5,891 nt of DNA from Prevotellaceae bacterium (lineage in GTDB: Bacteria; Bacteroidota; Bacteroidia; Bacteroidales; UBA932): contig JAIRLF010000076.1 of NCBI GenBank assembly GCA_031259655.1, positions 1 to 5,891 on the forward strand. The letters are read 5' to 3'. The notes under the pieces were generated by a model. The model was not told the DNA's origin. It saw only the letters and a list, made by a program, of their open reading frames with translations, and ran no database searches. Positions 1 to 5,884 of this stretch are shown piece after piece. Positions within the stretch are counted from its first letter, which is position 1, and the number at the start of each line of letters is the position of its first letter. The position numbers and the translations under genes were made by a program.

Positions 1-1
1 T

Positions 2-28
2 GAAACAGTGGATTTTAAAACTAAATAA
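2..28 (+). CDS. Possible 3' end of an upstream gene (partial)
   Basis: Reading from base 2 gives ETVDFKTK and then TAA at 26-28, three bases before the ATG of the phosphopantetheinyl transferase gene. The spacing would suit the last codons of an upstream member of the same operon. Eight residues are too few to identify a product. Another frame (from base 3) also stays open, to a TAG at 48-50, and would overlap the next gene by 19 bases, so the choice of frame is a guess based on spacing. This stretch could also be non-coding. Confidence 0.25.
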   Translation, partial: ETVDFKTK

Positions 29-31
29 GTT

Positions 32-673
32 ATGCCGTTATATTCCATAGAAAAAGTAGCCGGAGAAGGTTTTTTAGCGTTGTGGGAAATAGCTGAAACA
101 CAAGAACAGTTAATAAAAGCCTGTTCGATTCCGGATGAAGAACTGGAAACGATATTGCAGTATCCAAGTCAAAGAAGACGTTTGGAGCAACTGGCTGTCA
201 GGTCTTTGCTAAATCAGTGCTTCACGCGAAAACAATATCTCGGATATGAAGAAAATAGCCGTCCATATTTGAAAAACTATCCGGGCGATATCAGTATATC
301 TCATGCCGACAGGTTTGTTTGTATTCTTGTACATGAAAGTAAGTATGTAGGTATTGATATTGAGGGACGCAGGAGGAATTTTACTCCTGTAGAAAACAAA
401 AGTATAACCGATTATGAACAAAGTTACCTGAGCTACAAGTATCGCGAAGACCAACTTTGTGTGATTTGGTGCGCTAAAGAGGCTATTTACAAGGCTATGC
501 ATGAGCAAAAAGTGGAATTCAGCCGTCAAATCGAAATCAAAAAATTTGTTCCTAAAAAAGAAGGTAGATTATACGCCCGTTTTATCGACAGCGAATATGA
601 TGATATGGATTTGAACTTGAATTACAGAATGATAAATGAAAATTACGCCATTGCATGGGTGTTAAGAGATTGA
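32..673 (+). CDS. 4'-phosphopantetheinyl transferase, Sfp-type
   Basis: This enzyme should move the 4'-phosphopantetheine arm of coenzyme A onto a conserved serine of a carrier protein, turning apo-ACP into holo-ACP in the cytoplasm. The 213-residue length fits the Sfp class (two similar halves in one chain) rather than the short AcpS class. Visible signatures are SISHAD at residues 88-93, the metal-binding VGIDIE at 106-111 (D109, E111) and WCAKEAIYKA at 146-155 (W146, K149, E150, K154), matching the family G-[IV]-D-x-E and W-x-x-K-E-[AS]-x-x-K motifs in spacing and order. The N-terminal RRLEQLAVRSLL segment (49-60) is the region where Sfp proteins bind CoA. Both catalytic motifs are intact. 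The ATG at 32 has no Shine-Dalgarno sequence, which is normal for Bacteroidota. It is followed 3 nt later by rsmG. The likely substrate is the fatty-acid ACP, because no polyketide or peptide synthetase is in view; this is inference. It is clearly poorer in G+C than metH (23 of 60 bases in 241-300). Confidence 0.93.
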   Translation: MPLYSIEKVAGEGFLALWEIAETQEQLIKACSIPDEELETILQYPSQRRRLEQLAVRSLLNQCFTRKQYLGYEENSRPYLKNYPGDISISHADRFVCILVHESKYVGIDIEGRRRNFTPVENKSITDYEQSYLSYKYREDQLCVIWCAKEAIYKAMHEQKVEFSRQIEIKKFVPKKEGRLYARFIDSEYDDMDLNLNYRMINENYAIAWVLRD

Positions 674-676
674 TTT

Positions 677-1375
677 ATGTGTGGTTGCGAAATAATTACG
701 AAATATTTTCCCGGACTTGCCGGTGTGCGGTTAGAACGGTTCGAGCAGTTGCAAAGTCTTTATTCTTACTGGAATGAGCGAATAAATGTTGTTTCGCGAA
801 AAGATATTGAACATCTGTACACGAGGCATGTCCTGCATTCGCTGGCTATTGCCAAAATTTTCACATTCGCGCCGGAAGCGGAGATTTTGGACGTCGGCAC
901 AGGAGGCGGATTTCCTGTTGTCCCATTGGCGATTATGTTTCCCGAAACTCATTTTACGGCGATAGATTCGATTGGAAAAAAGATTAAAGCGCTGGAAAAT
1001 ATATCTAAAAGTCTGGGATTGACCAATATCGTTGCTAAACAGGAACGAGCGGAAAATATTTGCGAAAAATTCGATTTTGTAACCGGCAGAGCTGTAACTA
1101 ATTTGCCCGATTTTGTGGGTTGGGTAAGAAAAAACATAAAACATTCCGAGATTCACGCTGTGCCAAACGGAATTATCTGTCTCAAAGGAGGCGATTTGAA
1201 CGAAGAAATACAGGAAACAGTCAAAAAATATTCTCTTTCGCCCGAACAAGTGAACGAATATCAAATTTCCGATTTTTTTGAGGAAAGTTTCTTTGAAACA
1301 AAGAAGATTGTCTATCTCAAAATCAACCATATTCGCAATGGACTATGCGACAATTTGCAAGTCACCCATTCTTAG
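677..1375 (+). CDS. rsmG: 16S rRNA (guanine(527)-N7)-methyltransferase RsmG
   Basis: RsmG (GidB) uses S-adenosylmethionine to methylate N7 of G527 (E. coli numbering) in the 530 loop of 16S rRNA; in other bacteria its loss gives low-level streptomycin resistance. Family signatures run in order: KYFPGL (9-14), WNERINVVSRKD (32-43), HVLHSLAIAK (51-60), the SAM-binding loop LDVGTGGGFP (71-80), AIDSIGKK (95-102), RAENI and FDFVTGRAV (124-140), and ICLKGG (167-172). The glycine that usually follows GGGFP is Val81, and the usual SRAV is GRAV; both are mild changes. The start at 677 is the only ATG that keeps the conserved N-terminus, which begins within a few residues of the Bacteroides protein as I recall it. 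It follows the transferase stop by 3 nt, so cotranscription is likely. The family fold normally ends near KIVYLKI (210-216); here 16 more residues (NHIRNGLCDNLQVTHS) follow, and the stop codon lies inside a 15-base sequence repeated at 5298-5312. Confidence 0.95.
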   Translation: MCGCEIITKYFPGLAGVRLERFEQLQSLYSYWNERINVVSRKDIEHLYTRHVLHSLAIAKIFTFAPEAEILDVGTGGGFPVVPLAIMFPETHFTAIDSIGKKIKALENISKSLGLTNIVAKQERAENICEKFDFVTGRAVTNLPDFVGWVRKNIKHSEIHAVPNGIICLKGGDLNEEIQETVKKYSLSPEQVNEYQISDFFEESFFETKKIVYLKINHIRNGLCDNLQVTHS

Positions 1376-1383
1376 TTCTTAAC

Positions 1384-1462
1384 TTAAACTTTTAGTTTGT
1401 ACTGTTCCTTGAGCATCCTTCGAGCTTCCTCCGAGGCTCCTTCGAGCGCGCTATAAGTTTAA
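1384..1462. repeat. 8-bp inverted repeat bracketing a tandem array
   Basis: TTAAACTT at 1384-1391 is the exact reverse complement of AAGTTTAA at 1455-1462. The pair brackets the GC-richer tandem array. Eight A/T-rich matching bases can occur by chance in a gap this size, so the significance comes mainly from the symmetric placement. Confidence 0.35.
1407..1449. repeat. Degenerate 11-bp tandem repeat, about four units
   Basis: Four consecutive units are visible: CCTTGAGCAT (1407-1416), CCTTCGAGCTT (1417-1427), CCTCCGAGGCT (1428-1438) and CCTTCGAGCGC (1439-1449). The consensus is about CCTTCGAGCnT. The middle units can fold into a 7-bp stem with one G-T wobble (1422-1428 with 1433-1439) and a CTCC loop. 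The array is clearly richer in G+C than its flanks. Function is unknown; it could be debris of a dispersed element or a spacer between convergent genes. Confidence 0.7.
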
Positions 1463-1506
1463 TTCTTCAACAGTAATATCACAGGGCAAGTCCGACTTTC
1501 TTTTTC

Positions 1507-4500
1507 TTAGCCGCCGCGTTTTTTTCGCGAGACATAATCATCGATTTGGTCTTGTGCGATTTTTTCCACTCGGAAATATTTACTTTGCGGATGAGCGAAC
1601 ACGAACGCGCATATCGAAGCGGCGGGTTGTATCATAAAACTTTCCGTCAGGTGGACGCCGATATTATTTTCGGCGTCGAGCAAGGCGAAGAGTTCTTTCT
1701 TTTCGCTATGTTCGGGAGACGTCGGGTATCCGGGTGCGGGACGGATACCGCTATATTCGCCTTTAAGCAAATCGGGTATACTCAAATTCTCGTCTTTCGC
1801 ATAACCCCAGTATTTCGTTCTGATTTCTTTGTGAAGATATTCGGCAAAAGCTTCGGCAAGACGGTCGGCAAGAGCCTTTGCCATTATTGCCGAATAGTCG
1901 TCGTTAGCATTTCGAAATTTCTGCAGCAGTTCGTCGAGTCCAAGACCGGCGGTAACAACAAAAGCGCCAAGATAATCCTCTAAACCCGAATCTTTGGGCG
2001 CGATAAAATCGGACAGGCAAATATTCGGCGCGCCTTTGTTATCCATCTGATTGCGCAGATTGTAGAACAGATATTCCCTGTCGTCGGCGGAGACAGCGAT
2101 ATCGTCGCCGACGCTGTTAGCGGGATAAATTCCGAAAACCGCGCTTGGACGGACGTAATTCGCCATCCTGTCGAGCATTAGCTGAGCGTCAGACCAGAGT
2201 TTTCGCGCCTCGCCGCCATATTCCGGATTGTCTAATATCGCAGGATAGCGACCCTTCAATTGCCAAAGCATAAAGAAGAAGTCCCAATTGATATATTCCC
2301 TTAATTCTCGAACGCTTACATTCAACAGATGCGTTCCCCGAACAAGAGGTTTCACCGGAGGCTGAGCCTGCCAGTCTATTTTGAAAGCATTGGCGCGAGC
2401 CTGTTCAACAGTCAGATACTTGACATTTTGCCGTTGTGTGTTATACGTTTCGCTCAACTGTTGATATTCTTGCCGTATCTTTTCTACAAATTTCTCCTTT
2501 TCACCGGACAGAAGCGCGCCGGCGACGGGAACGCTCCGTGACGCGTCTTTGACCTGTATCACAGGACCGCTGTATGCCGGCGATATTTTCATGGCAGTGT
2601 GGAGTTTGGACGTTGTTGCGCCGCCTACCAGCAGCGGGATTTTCAGCCCGTGCAGTTCCATTTCCGCCGCTACGTGTATCATTTCGTCTAACGAGGGAGT
2701 AATCAAGCCGCTCAATCCGACGATATCGACGTTCTCTGCTATGGCTGTTTCGACGATTTTCTGCGATGGCGTCATCACGCCAAGGTCTATTATTTCGTAA
2801 TTATTGCACGAGAGAACGACCGCAACAATATTTTTCCCAATGTCATGAACATCGCCTTTGACTGTGGCAAGCAGGATTTTACCCGCGCTTTTGCCCGCCT
2901 CGGATTTCTGCGCTTCGATGACCGGTTGCAGATGGGCGACAGCGCGTTTCATGACGCGGGCGCTTTTAACTACTTGAGGCAGGAACATTTTTCCGGCGCC
3001 GAACAGGTCGCCGACTCTGTTCATCCCGTCCATCAGCGGTTTTTCGATGATGTCGATAGCCCGTTTGTATTTGAGCAGGGCTTCGTCCATGTCTTCAACA
3101 ATATGCGCATCGATTCCCTTTACCAGCGCAGTAGCAATGCGTTCTTCGAGCGATAGTTCGCTCCTGTTGTCCGGCGATTTGGATTGTTGTCCCGTATCGG
3201 AAGTTGTGAGGTTTCCGGCGGCTTCTATCAGACGTTCGGTAGCGTCTTTCCGGCGGTTTAACACCACGTCTTCGACAAGCTCGAGCAAATCGGACGGAAT
3301 TTCGTCGTAGACCTGCAACATTCCGGCGTTCACAATACCCATATCCATTCCCGCCCCGACGGCATGGTACAAAAATACGGAATGCATCGCCTCGCGCACA
3401 ACATTATTCCCTCTGAACGAGAACGACAGGTTGCTCACTCCCCCGCTGATTTTGGCATACGGGAGATTTTCTTTTATCCATTTCACCGTGTTGATGAAAT
3501 CGACGGCATAGTTGTCGTGTTCTTCGATTCCCGTTGCGATACTCAGTATATTGGGGTCGAAGATTATATCCTGAGGCGGGAAATCCAGTTCGTTCACTAA
3601 GATATAGTATGCGCGTTTGCAGATTTCCGTTTTTCGCGCGAACGAATCGGCCTGTCCCTTTTCGTCGAAAGCCATGACTACGGCTGCCGCGCCGTATTCC
3701 CTGATTTTTTCGGCTCGCTGCTTGAACACCGTTTCGCCCTCTTTCAAACTGATTGAATTTACTATCGATTTACCTTGTACGCATTTAAGTCCGGCTTCGA
3801 TAACTTCCCATTTCGACGAATCTATCATCACAGGAAGTTTGATGACGTCGGGTTCGGAGGCGATAGTATTGAGAAAATGCGTCATACACTTTTCTGCGTC
3901 GAGCATGGCGTCGTCCATATTCACGTCGATAACTAAAGCTCCGTTTTCGACCTGTTCGCGGACGATTTCGATGGCTTCGTCGTATTTTTCTTCGCGAATG
4001 AGCCGCGCGAACTTGCGCGAACCGGCAACGTTAGCCCGTTCGCCTATATTCACAAAATTTATTTCGGGAGTGATAACAAGTTCGTCCAGACCGCTGAGGT
4101 GCAAATATCCGCGTTCTTTATCCGACAATTCCAGCGGTTTTCGTATGGATTTCGATTTTGCAACGATATTTCCGATAGCTCTGATATGGTCGGGCGTTGT
4201 ACCGCAACATCCTCCTACAATGTTTACCCATTTGTTCTCAACAAATTCGCCTATTTTTTCTGCCATCGCTTCCGGCGTTTGCTCATACTGTCCGAACTGA
4301 TTGGGTAACCCTGCGTTCGGGTGTACGCTGACGAAACATGTCGCAATCGACGACAGTTGTTCGACATACGGTTTCATCTGCTCGGCTCCCAAAGCGCAGT
4401 TTATACCTATACTTAATATGTCGAAATGCGAGATGGAACAGAAAAACGATTCGACGGTCTGCCCCGACAGAGTGCGTCCGCTACGGTCGGTGATTGTCGC

Positions 4501-5127
4501 AGAGACCATTACCGGTATTTTGCGTCCGCGTTCGCGCTGAAGTTCCGACACGGCATACAACGCGGCTTTGACATTCAGAGTATCGAACGCCGTCTCTATC
4601 AGCAAAACATCGGCGCCGCCGTCCCACAATCCACGCACCTGCTCCGAATAAGCTTCGACCAGCATGTCGAAAGTTACAGCCCTGAACGCGGGATTGTTGA
4701 TGTCCGGCGACATCGAAGCCGTTCTGTTTGTCGGACCGATAGAGCCGGCGACAAAACGCGGCTTTCCCGGATTCCTGTTCGTATACGTATCGGCTGTTTC
4801 TCGCGCTATGCGGGCTGCTTCGAAGTTTATACGGTACGCAAATTCTTCGAGAGCGTAATCCGCCTGCGAAATCCTGTTAGCGCTGAAACTGTTGGTTTCC
4901 ACAATATCGGCGCCCACGTCGAAATAGGCTTCGTGAACACTCTTGACAATATCGGGACGAGTCAGCGATAGCACATCGTAGTTTCCTTTCAGCGGGATAC
5001 TGTGAGCTTTAAAAATATCGCCACGGAAATCTTCTTCCAAAAGATTGTGCCGTTGCATCATAGTCCCCGTTGCGCCGTCCAGCGTCAAAATACGTTTGCT
5101 AAGTTCGTTCTTTATATCCAATATCAT
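1507..5127 (-). CDS. metH: Cobalamin-dependent methionine synthase MetH, full length
   Basis: This cytoplasmic enzyme moves the methyl group of 5-methyltetrahydrofolate through cob(I)alamin to homocysteine, making methionine and tetrahydrofolate. All four modules are present in 1206 residues (E. coli: 1227). The homocysteine module (about 1-325) has LDGATGTMM (16-24) and zinc-ligand cysteines C244 in GINCALG and C307/C308 in GGCCGTTP. The pterin module (about 355-640) has [16 protein letters not shown] (358-373), [12 protein letters not shown] (399-410) and MIDSSKW (434-440). A linker rich in S, T, D and Q (640-655) precedes the B12 cap and Rossmann region (about 658-895), with DVHDIGKN (759-766, H761 as lower axial ligand) and [13 protein letters not shown] (804-816). 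The activation module (about 900-1206) keeps [12 protein letters not shown] (1129-1140), so reductive remethylation by S-adenosylmethionine should be possible. The C-terminus stops about 19 residues earlier than in E. coli. It is G+C-richer than the transferase gene. The start is the only plausible ATG and follows an A9 tract. No riboswitch was recognised upstream. Confidence 0.97.
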   Translation of the reverse strand: MILDIKNELSKRILTLDGATGTMMQRHNLLEEDFRGDIFKAHSIPLKGNYDVLSLTRPDIVKSVHEAYFDVGADIVETNSFSANRISQADYALEEFAYRINFEAARIARETADTYTNRNPGKPRFVAGSIGPTNRTASMSPDINNPAFRAVTFDMLVEAYSEQVRGLWDGGADVLLIETAFDTLNVKAALYAVSELQRERGRKIPVMVSATITDRSGRTLSGQTVESFFCSISHFDILSIGINCALGAEQMKPYVEQLSSIATCFVSVHPNAGLPNQFGQYEQTPEAMAEKIGEFVENKWVNIVGGCCGTTPDHIRAIGNIVAKSKSIRKPLELSDKERGYLHLSGLDELVITPEINFVNIGERANVAGSRKFARLIREEKYDEAIEIVREQVENGALVIDVNMDDAMLDAEKCMTHFLNTIASEPDVIKLPVMIDSSKWEVIEAGLKCVQGKSIVNSISLKEGETVFKQRAEKIREYGAAAVVMAFDEKGQADSFARKTEICKRAYYILVNELDFPPQDIIFDPNILSIATGIEEHDNYAVDFINTVKWIKENLPYAKISGGVSNLSFSFRGNNVVREAMHSVFLYHAVGAGMDMGIVNAGMLQVYDEIPSDLLELVEDVVLNRRKDATERLIEAAGNLTTSDTGQQSKSPDNRSELSLEERIATALVKGIDAHIVEDMDEALLKYKRAIDIIEKPLMDGMNRVGDLFGAGKMFLPQVVKSARVMKRAVAHLQPVIEAQKSEAGKSAGKILLATVKGDVHDIGKNIVAVVLSCNNYEIIDLGVMTPSQKIVETAIAENVDIVGLSGLITPSLDEMIHVAAEMELHGLKIPLLVGGATTSKLHTAMKISPAYSGPVIQVKDASRSVPVAGALLSGEKEKFVEKIRQEYQQLSETYNTQRQNVKYLTVEQARANAFKIDWQAQPPVKPLVRGTHLLNVSVRELREYINWDFFFMLWQLKGRYPAILDNPEYGGEARKLWSDAQLMLDRMANYVRPSAVFGIYPANSVGDDIAVSADDREYLFYNLRNQMDNKGAPNICLSDFIAPKDSGLEDYLGAFVVTAGLGLDELLQKFRNANDDYSAIMAKALADRLAEAFAEYLHKEIRTKYWGYAKDENLSIPDLLKGEYSGIRPAPGYPTSPEHSEKKELFALLDAENNIGVHLTESFMIQPAASICAFVFAHPQSKYFRVEKIAQDQIDDYVSRKKRGG

Positions 5128-5137
5128 GTTTTTTTTT
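5128..5137 (-). promoter_or_regulatory. A9 tract immediately before the metH start
   Basis: On the coding strand nine adenines and one C precede the ATG (T-run 5129-5137 on the given strand). There is no Shine-Dalgarno sequence. Bacteroidota generally start translation without Shine-Dalgarno pairing and favour A-rich, unstructured leaders, so this tract probably acts as the ribosome entry region and supports this ATG as the start. The homopolymer could also vary in length between strains. Confidence 0.5.
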
Positions 5138-5182
5138 ATTTACGATTGTATGTGGATTTTAGATTGTAGATTTACGATTTTA

Positions 5183-5341
5183 GATTTTAGATTTGGGCTA
5201 TGCCGGCTGGTATCCGGTGTTTTTAAATTACGATTGTAGATTGTTGTTTACAGACGCCAACTACTCTTAACTCTCTCGAGCGTCAGCTACTCTTAACTCT
5301 TAGTTCTTAACTCTCAGCCGGCATAGCCCAAATCTAAAATC
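5183..5341. repeat. 27-bp perfect inverted repeat with 105-nt spacer
   Basis: Bases 5183-5209 are the exact reverse complement of 5315-5341, with 27 of 27 pairs. The inner part of the arm, GGGCTATGCCGGCTG (5195-5209), is GC-rich, and the outer part is the A/T-rich word that also makes up the flanking tandem repeats. The spacer (5210-5314) holds a direct repeat and no reading frame of note. The arrangement resembles a small non-autonomous element with terminal inverted repeats, or a palindromic intergenic repeat. No target-site duplication can be read because the flanks are themselves repetitive. If transcribed, it would form a long hairpin. Confidence 0.85.
5255..5314. repeat. 26-nt-period direct repeat in the inverted-repeat centre
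   Basis: CTACTCTTAACTCT occurs exactly at 5261-5274 and 5287-5300. Counting six more upstream bases, 5255-5274 and 5281-5300 match in 18 of 20 positions. A third copy of the end, TCTTAACTCT, is at 5305-5314, so that decamer occurs three times within 50 bases. The bases between the first two copies include CTCGAG. Confidence 0.8.
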
Positions 5342-5360
5342 GTAAGTCTAAAATCGTAAA
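5329..5360 (-). promoter_or_regulatory. Candidate metH promoter in the right repeat arm
   Basis: On the metH strand, TAGATTTG (5336-5329) matches the Bacteroidota -7 consensus TAnnTTTG exactly. Twenty bases upstream is TTTA (5360-5357), a three-of-four match to the -33 box TTTG. This would give a metH leader of roughly 195 nt. Caution is needed: the box is part of a repeated word, so its identical copy in the left arm (5188-5195) points the other way, and neither need be active. Confidence 0.3.
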
Positions 5361-5391
5361 TCTAAAAAATCGTAAGTTGTAAATCTAAAAA
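5330..5391. repeat. 14-bp tandem repeat, consensus AAATCTAAAATCGT
   Basis: Units are AAATCTAAAATCGT (5330-5343), AAGTCTAAAATCGT (5344-5357), AAATCTAAAAAATCGT (5358-5373, two extra A), then a broken unit AAGTTGT (5374-5380) and AAATCTAAAAA (5381-5391). Reverse-complement relatives such as TTTACGATTTTAGATTTTAG fill about 5139-5194, so the words lie on both sides of the inverted repeat in opposite orientation. The first unit overlaps the right inverted-repeat arm. Confidence 0.8.
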
Positions 5392-5415
5392 CAACCCGCA
5401 TATTTCTATGCGGGT
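5387..5415 (-). terminator. Rho-independent terminator of secG
   Basis: On the secG strand a 9-bp perfect stem, ACCCGCATA pairing with TATGCGGGT (5415-5407 with 5402-5394), closes a GAAA tetraloop and is followed by TGTTTTT (5393-5387). It lies about 60 nt past the secG stop codon. This is a standard intrinsic terminator. It should keep secG transcription out of metH, implying that metH has its own promoter further left. The opposite strand has no T-run after the stem, so it looks one-directional. Confidence 0.88.
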
Positions 5416-5474
5416 CTCATTTAACAAATCAAAAATCACTAATAATATGAAAAATCAAAAATCAATTAGTCTAA

Positions 5475-5834
5475 TTAATTAGTATCCGAATCCGAAGATT
5501 CCGATTCCGCTTCTGCTTCTGCCGGAGCGCCAGTCACGGGAAGCATTCCCGGCGTATACGATTGAATACGCTCTTGAACAGGCGAATGGCGATTGGCGGC
5601 AACAACATTATCCGGAATCGAAGCCGACGACAAAAAACAAAAAGCAAACAGCGCGATAACAAGATACCACGTGAATTTTTCTATAAAGTCTGCTGTTTGC
5701 CGAACCCCAAACGTTTGATTGCCGGAGGCGAAATTTGCAGCCAATCCTCCTCCTTTGGAGTTTTGTATCAAAACTGCAAAAATCATAAATATCCCCACTA
5801 TAATCAATAAAACTGCAAAAATCATATATCCCAT
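5475..5834 (-). CDS. secG: Preprotein translocase subunit SecG
   Basis: SecG is the small helper subunit of the SecYEG channel in the inner membrane, aiding SecA-driven export. The 119 residues show the family layout: a first membrane helix (about 3-23, ending VLIQNSKGGG), the conserved cytoplasmic loop LIQNSKGGGLAANF (22-35) and FGVRQTADFIEKFTW (42-56), and a second membrane helix (about 57-73). A C-terminal tail of about 45 residues follows; its last 15 or so are rich in Glu, Ala, Ser and Asp, which is low-complexity and probably variable. The first ATG (5832-5834) is preferred because an AGTAGG stretch lies just upstream; Met4 (5823-5825) is the alternative. An 18-nt sequence is repeated inside the first helix and encodes MIFAVL twice (residues 4-9 and 17-22). 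A strong terminator follows the gene. The upstream side looks like a gene boundary with promoters, so secG is probably transcribed alone here. Confidence 0.95.
   Translation of the reverse strand: MGYMIFAVLLIIVGIFMIFAVLIQNSKGGGLAANFASGNQTFGVRQTADFIEKFTWYLVIALFAFCFLSSASIPDNVVAANRHSPVQERIQSYTPGMLPVTGAPAEAEAESESSDSDTN
5770..5826. repeat. 18-nt direct repeat within secG
   Basis: AAAACTGCAAAAATCATA occurs exactly at 5770-5787 and 5809-5826, 39 nt apart, which is 13 codons, so the frame is kept. Both copies encode Met-Ile-Phe-Ala-Val-Leu in the first membrane helix. Recombination between the copies would remove 13 residues from the helix without shifting the frame. Confidence 0.85.
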
Positions 5835-5843
5835 AAAACCTAC

Positions 5844-5873
5844 TTTTTTATATCTTTAATTTCATTAATTTTG
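5844..5873 (+). promoter_or_regulatory. Candidate rightward promoter for a gene beyond the window
   Basis: TAATTTTG at 5866-5873 matches the Bacteroidota -7 box TAnnTTTG exactly. A T-rich -33-like stretch (TTTTTT at 5844-5849) lies at about the expected distance but has no true TTTG. Transcription would start near 5880 and run out of the window, implying a gene divergent from secG. That gene is not visible. Confidence 0.35.
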
Positions 5874-5877
5874 CCCG

Positions 5878-5884
5878 CAAAGTA
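5878..5884 (-). promoter_or_regulatory. Candidate secG promoter -7 box
   Basis: On the secG strand TACTTTG (5884-5878) is one base shorter than the TAnnTTTG consensus. It would start transcription near 5871 and give a leader of about 35-40 nt. The -33 box would fall outside the window. It overlaps the candidate rightward promoter through the small palindrome TTTGC-CC-GCAAA (5870-5881). Confidence 0.3.

Larger units (their letters stand above)
1376..1506. other. Convergent intergenic gap, no clear terminator
   Basis: This gap lies between the tail-to-tail ends of rsmG and metH. It starts in a 15-base sequence shared with the metH-secG gap, and carries a weak AAACT/AGTTT inverted repeat (about 1386-1398), an 11-bp-period tandem array (1407-1449) and an 8-bp inverted repeat bracketing that array. 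The only substantial hairpin is 1422-1439, inside the array. It is not followed by a T-run on either strand, so I see no standard Rho-independent terminator for either gene. Confidence 0.7.
5138..5474. other. Repeat-packed metH-secG intergenic gap
   Basis: No gene is visible in this stretch. From left to right it holds a degenerate array of GATTTTAGATT/TACGATTG words, the left arm of a 27-bp inverted repeat, a 105-nt centre with a 26-nt-period direct repeat, the right arm, more 14-bp tandem words, the secG terminator, and an A/T-rich trailer. The trailer holds AAATCAAAAATCA twice (5426-5438 and 5452-5464), also spaced 26 nt apart. No SAM (S-box), cobalamin or other riboswitch core was recognised on the metH leader strand. 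Confidence 0.7.

Noticed and set aside
209..529. 106-codon minus-strand frame with hydrophobic stretches opposite the transferase gene
   Set aside because: The hydrophobic look comes from reading the complement of Lys/Glu-rich codons; the sense gene has intact catalytic motifs.
731..1330. 199-codon minus-strand frame opposite rsmG
   Set aside because: It is fully antisense to rsmG, is Phe/Arg/Asn-rich without any motif, and rsmG is well supported.
1333..1350. TCGCA/TGCGA inverted repeat in the rsmG tail
   Set aside because: Five base pairs with an eight-base loop inside coding sequence and no T-run; probably chance.
1486..1506. AAGTCCGACTT quasi-palindrome near T-rich sequence as a terminator
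   Set aside because: The stem is only about four base pairs with a tiny loop, so it is too weak to call.
1546..4971. Many plus-strand open frames of 60-227 codons inside metH (for example 3617-4300, 4426-4971, 1546-1983)
   Set aside because: They lie antisense to a complete, strongly recognised MetH, have no recognisable domains and are Ser/Arg/Phe-rich as expected of shadow frames in G+C-richer coding DNA.
5045..5239. 64-codon plus-strand frame running from metH into the repeat gap
   Set aside because: The residues after the metH start region are translations of the repeated GATTTTAGATT words, so it is a chance frame.
5128..5390. SAM or cobalamin riboswitch in the metH leader
   Set aside because: I looked for S-box and B12-box core sequences on the minus strand and recognised none; the region is dominated by repeats.
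5330..5391. CRISPR-like short regular repeats
   Set aside because: Units are only 14-16 bp, directly adjacent without unique spacers, and no cas gene is present.
5471..5482. CTAATTAATTAG perfect 12-base palindrome over the secG stop codon
   Set aside because: It is A/T-rich and at a gene end, where such palindromes arise easily; there is no evidence of a binding site.
5562..5810. 82-codon plus-strand frame opposite secG
   Set aside because: It is antisense to a clear SecG and has no family resemblance.
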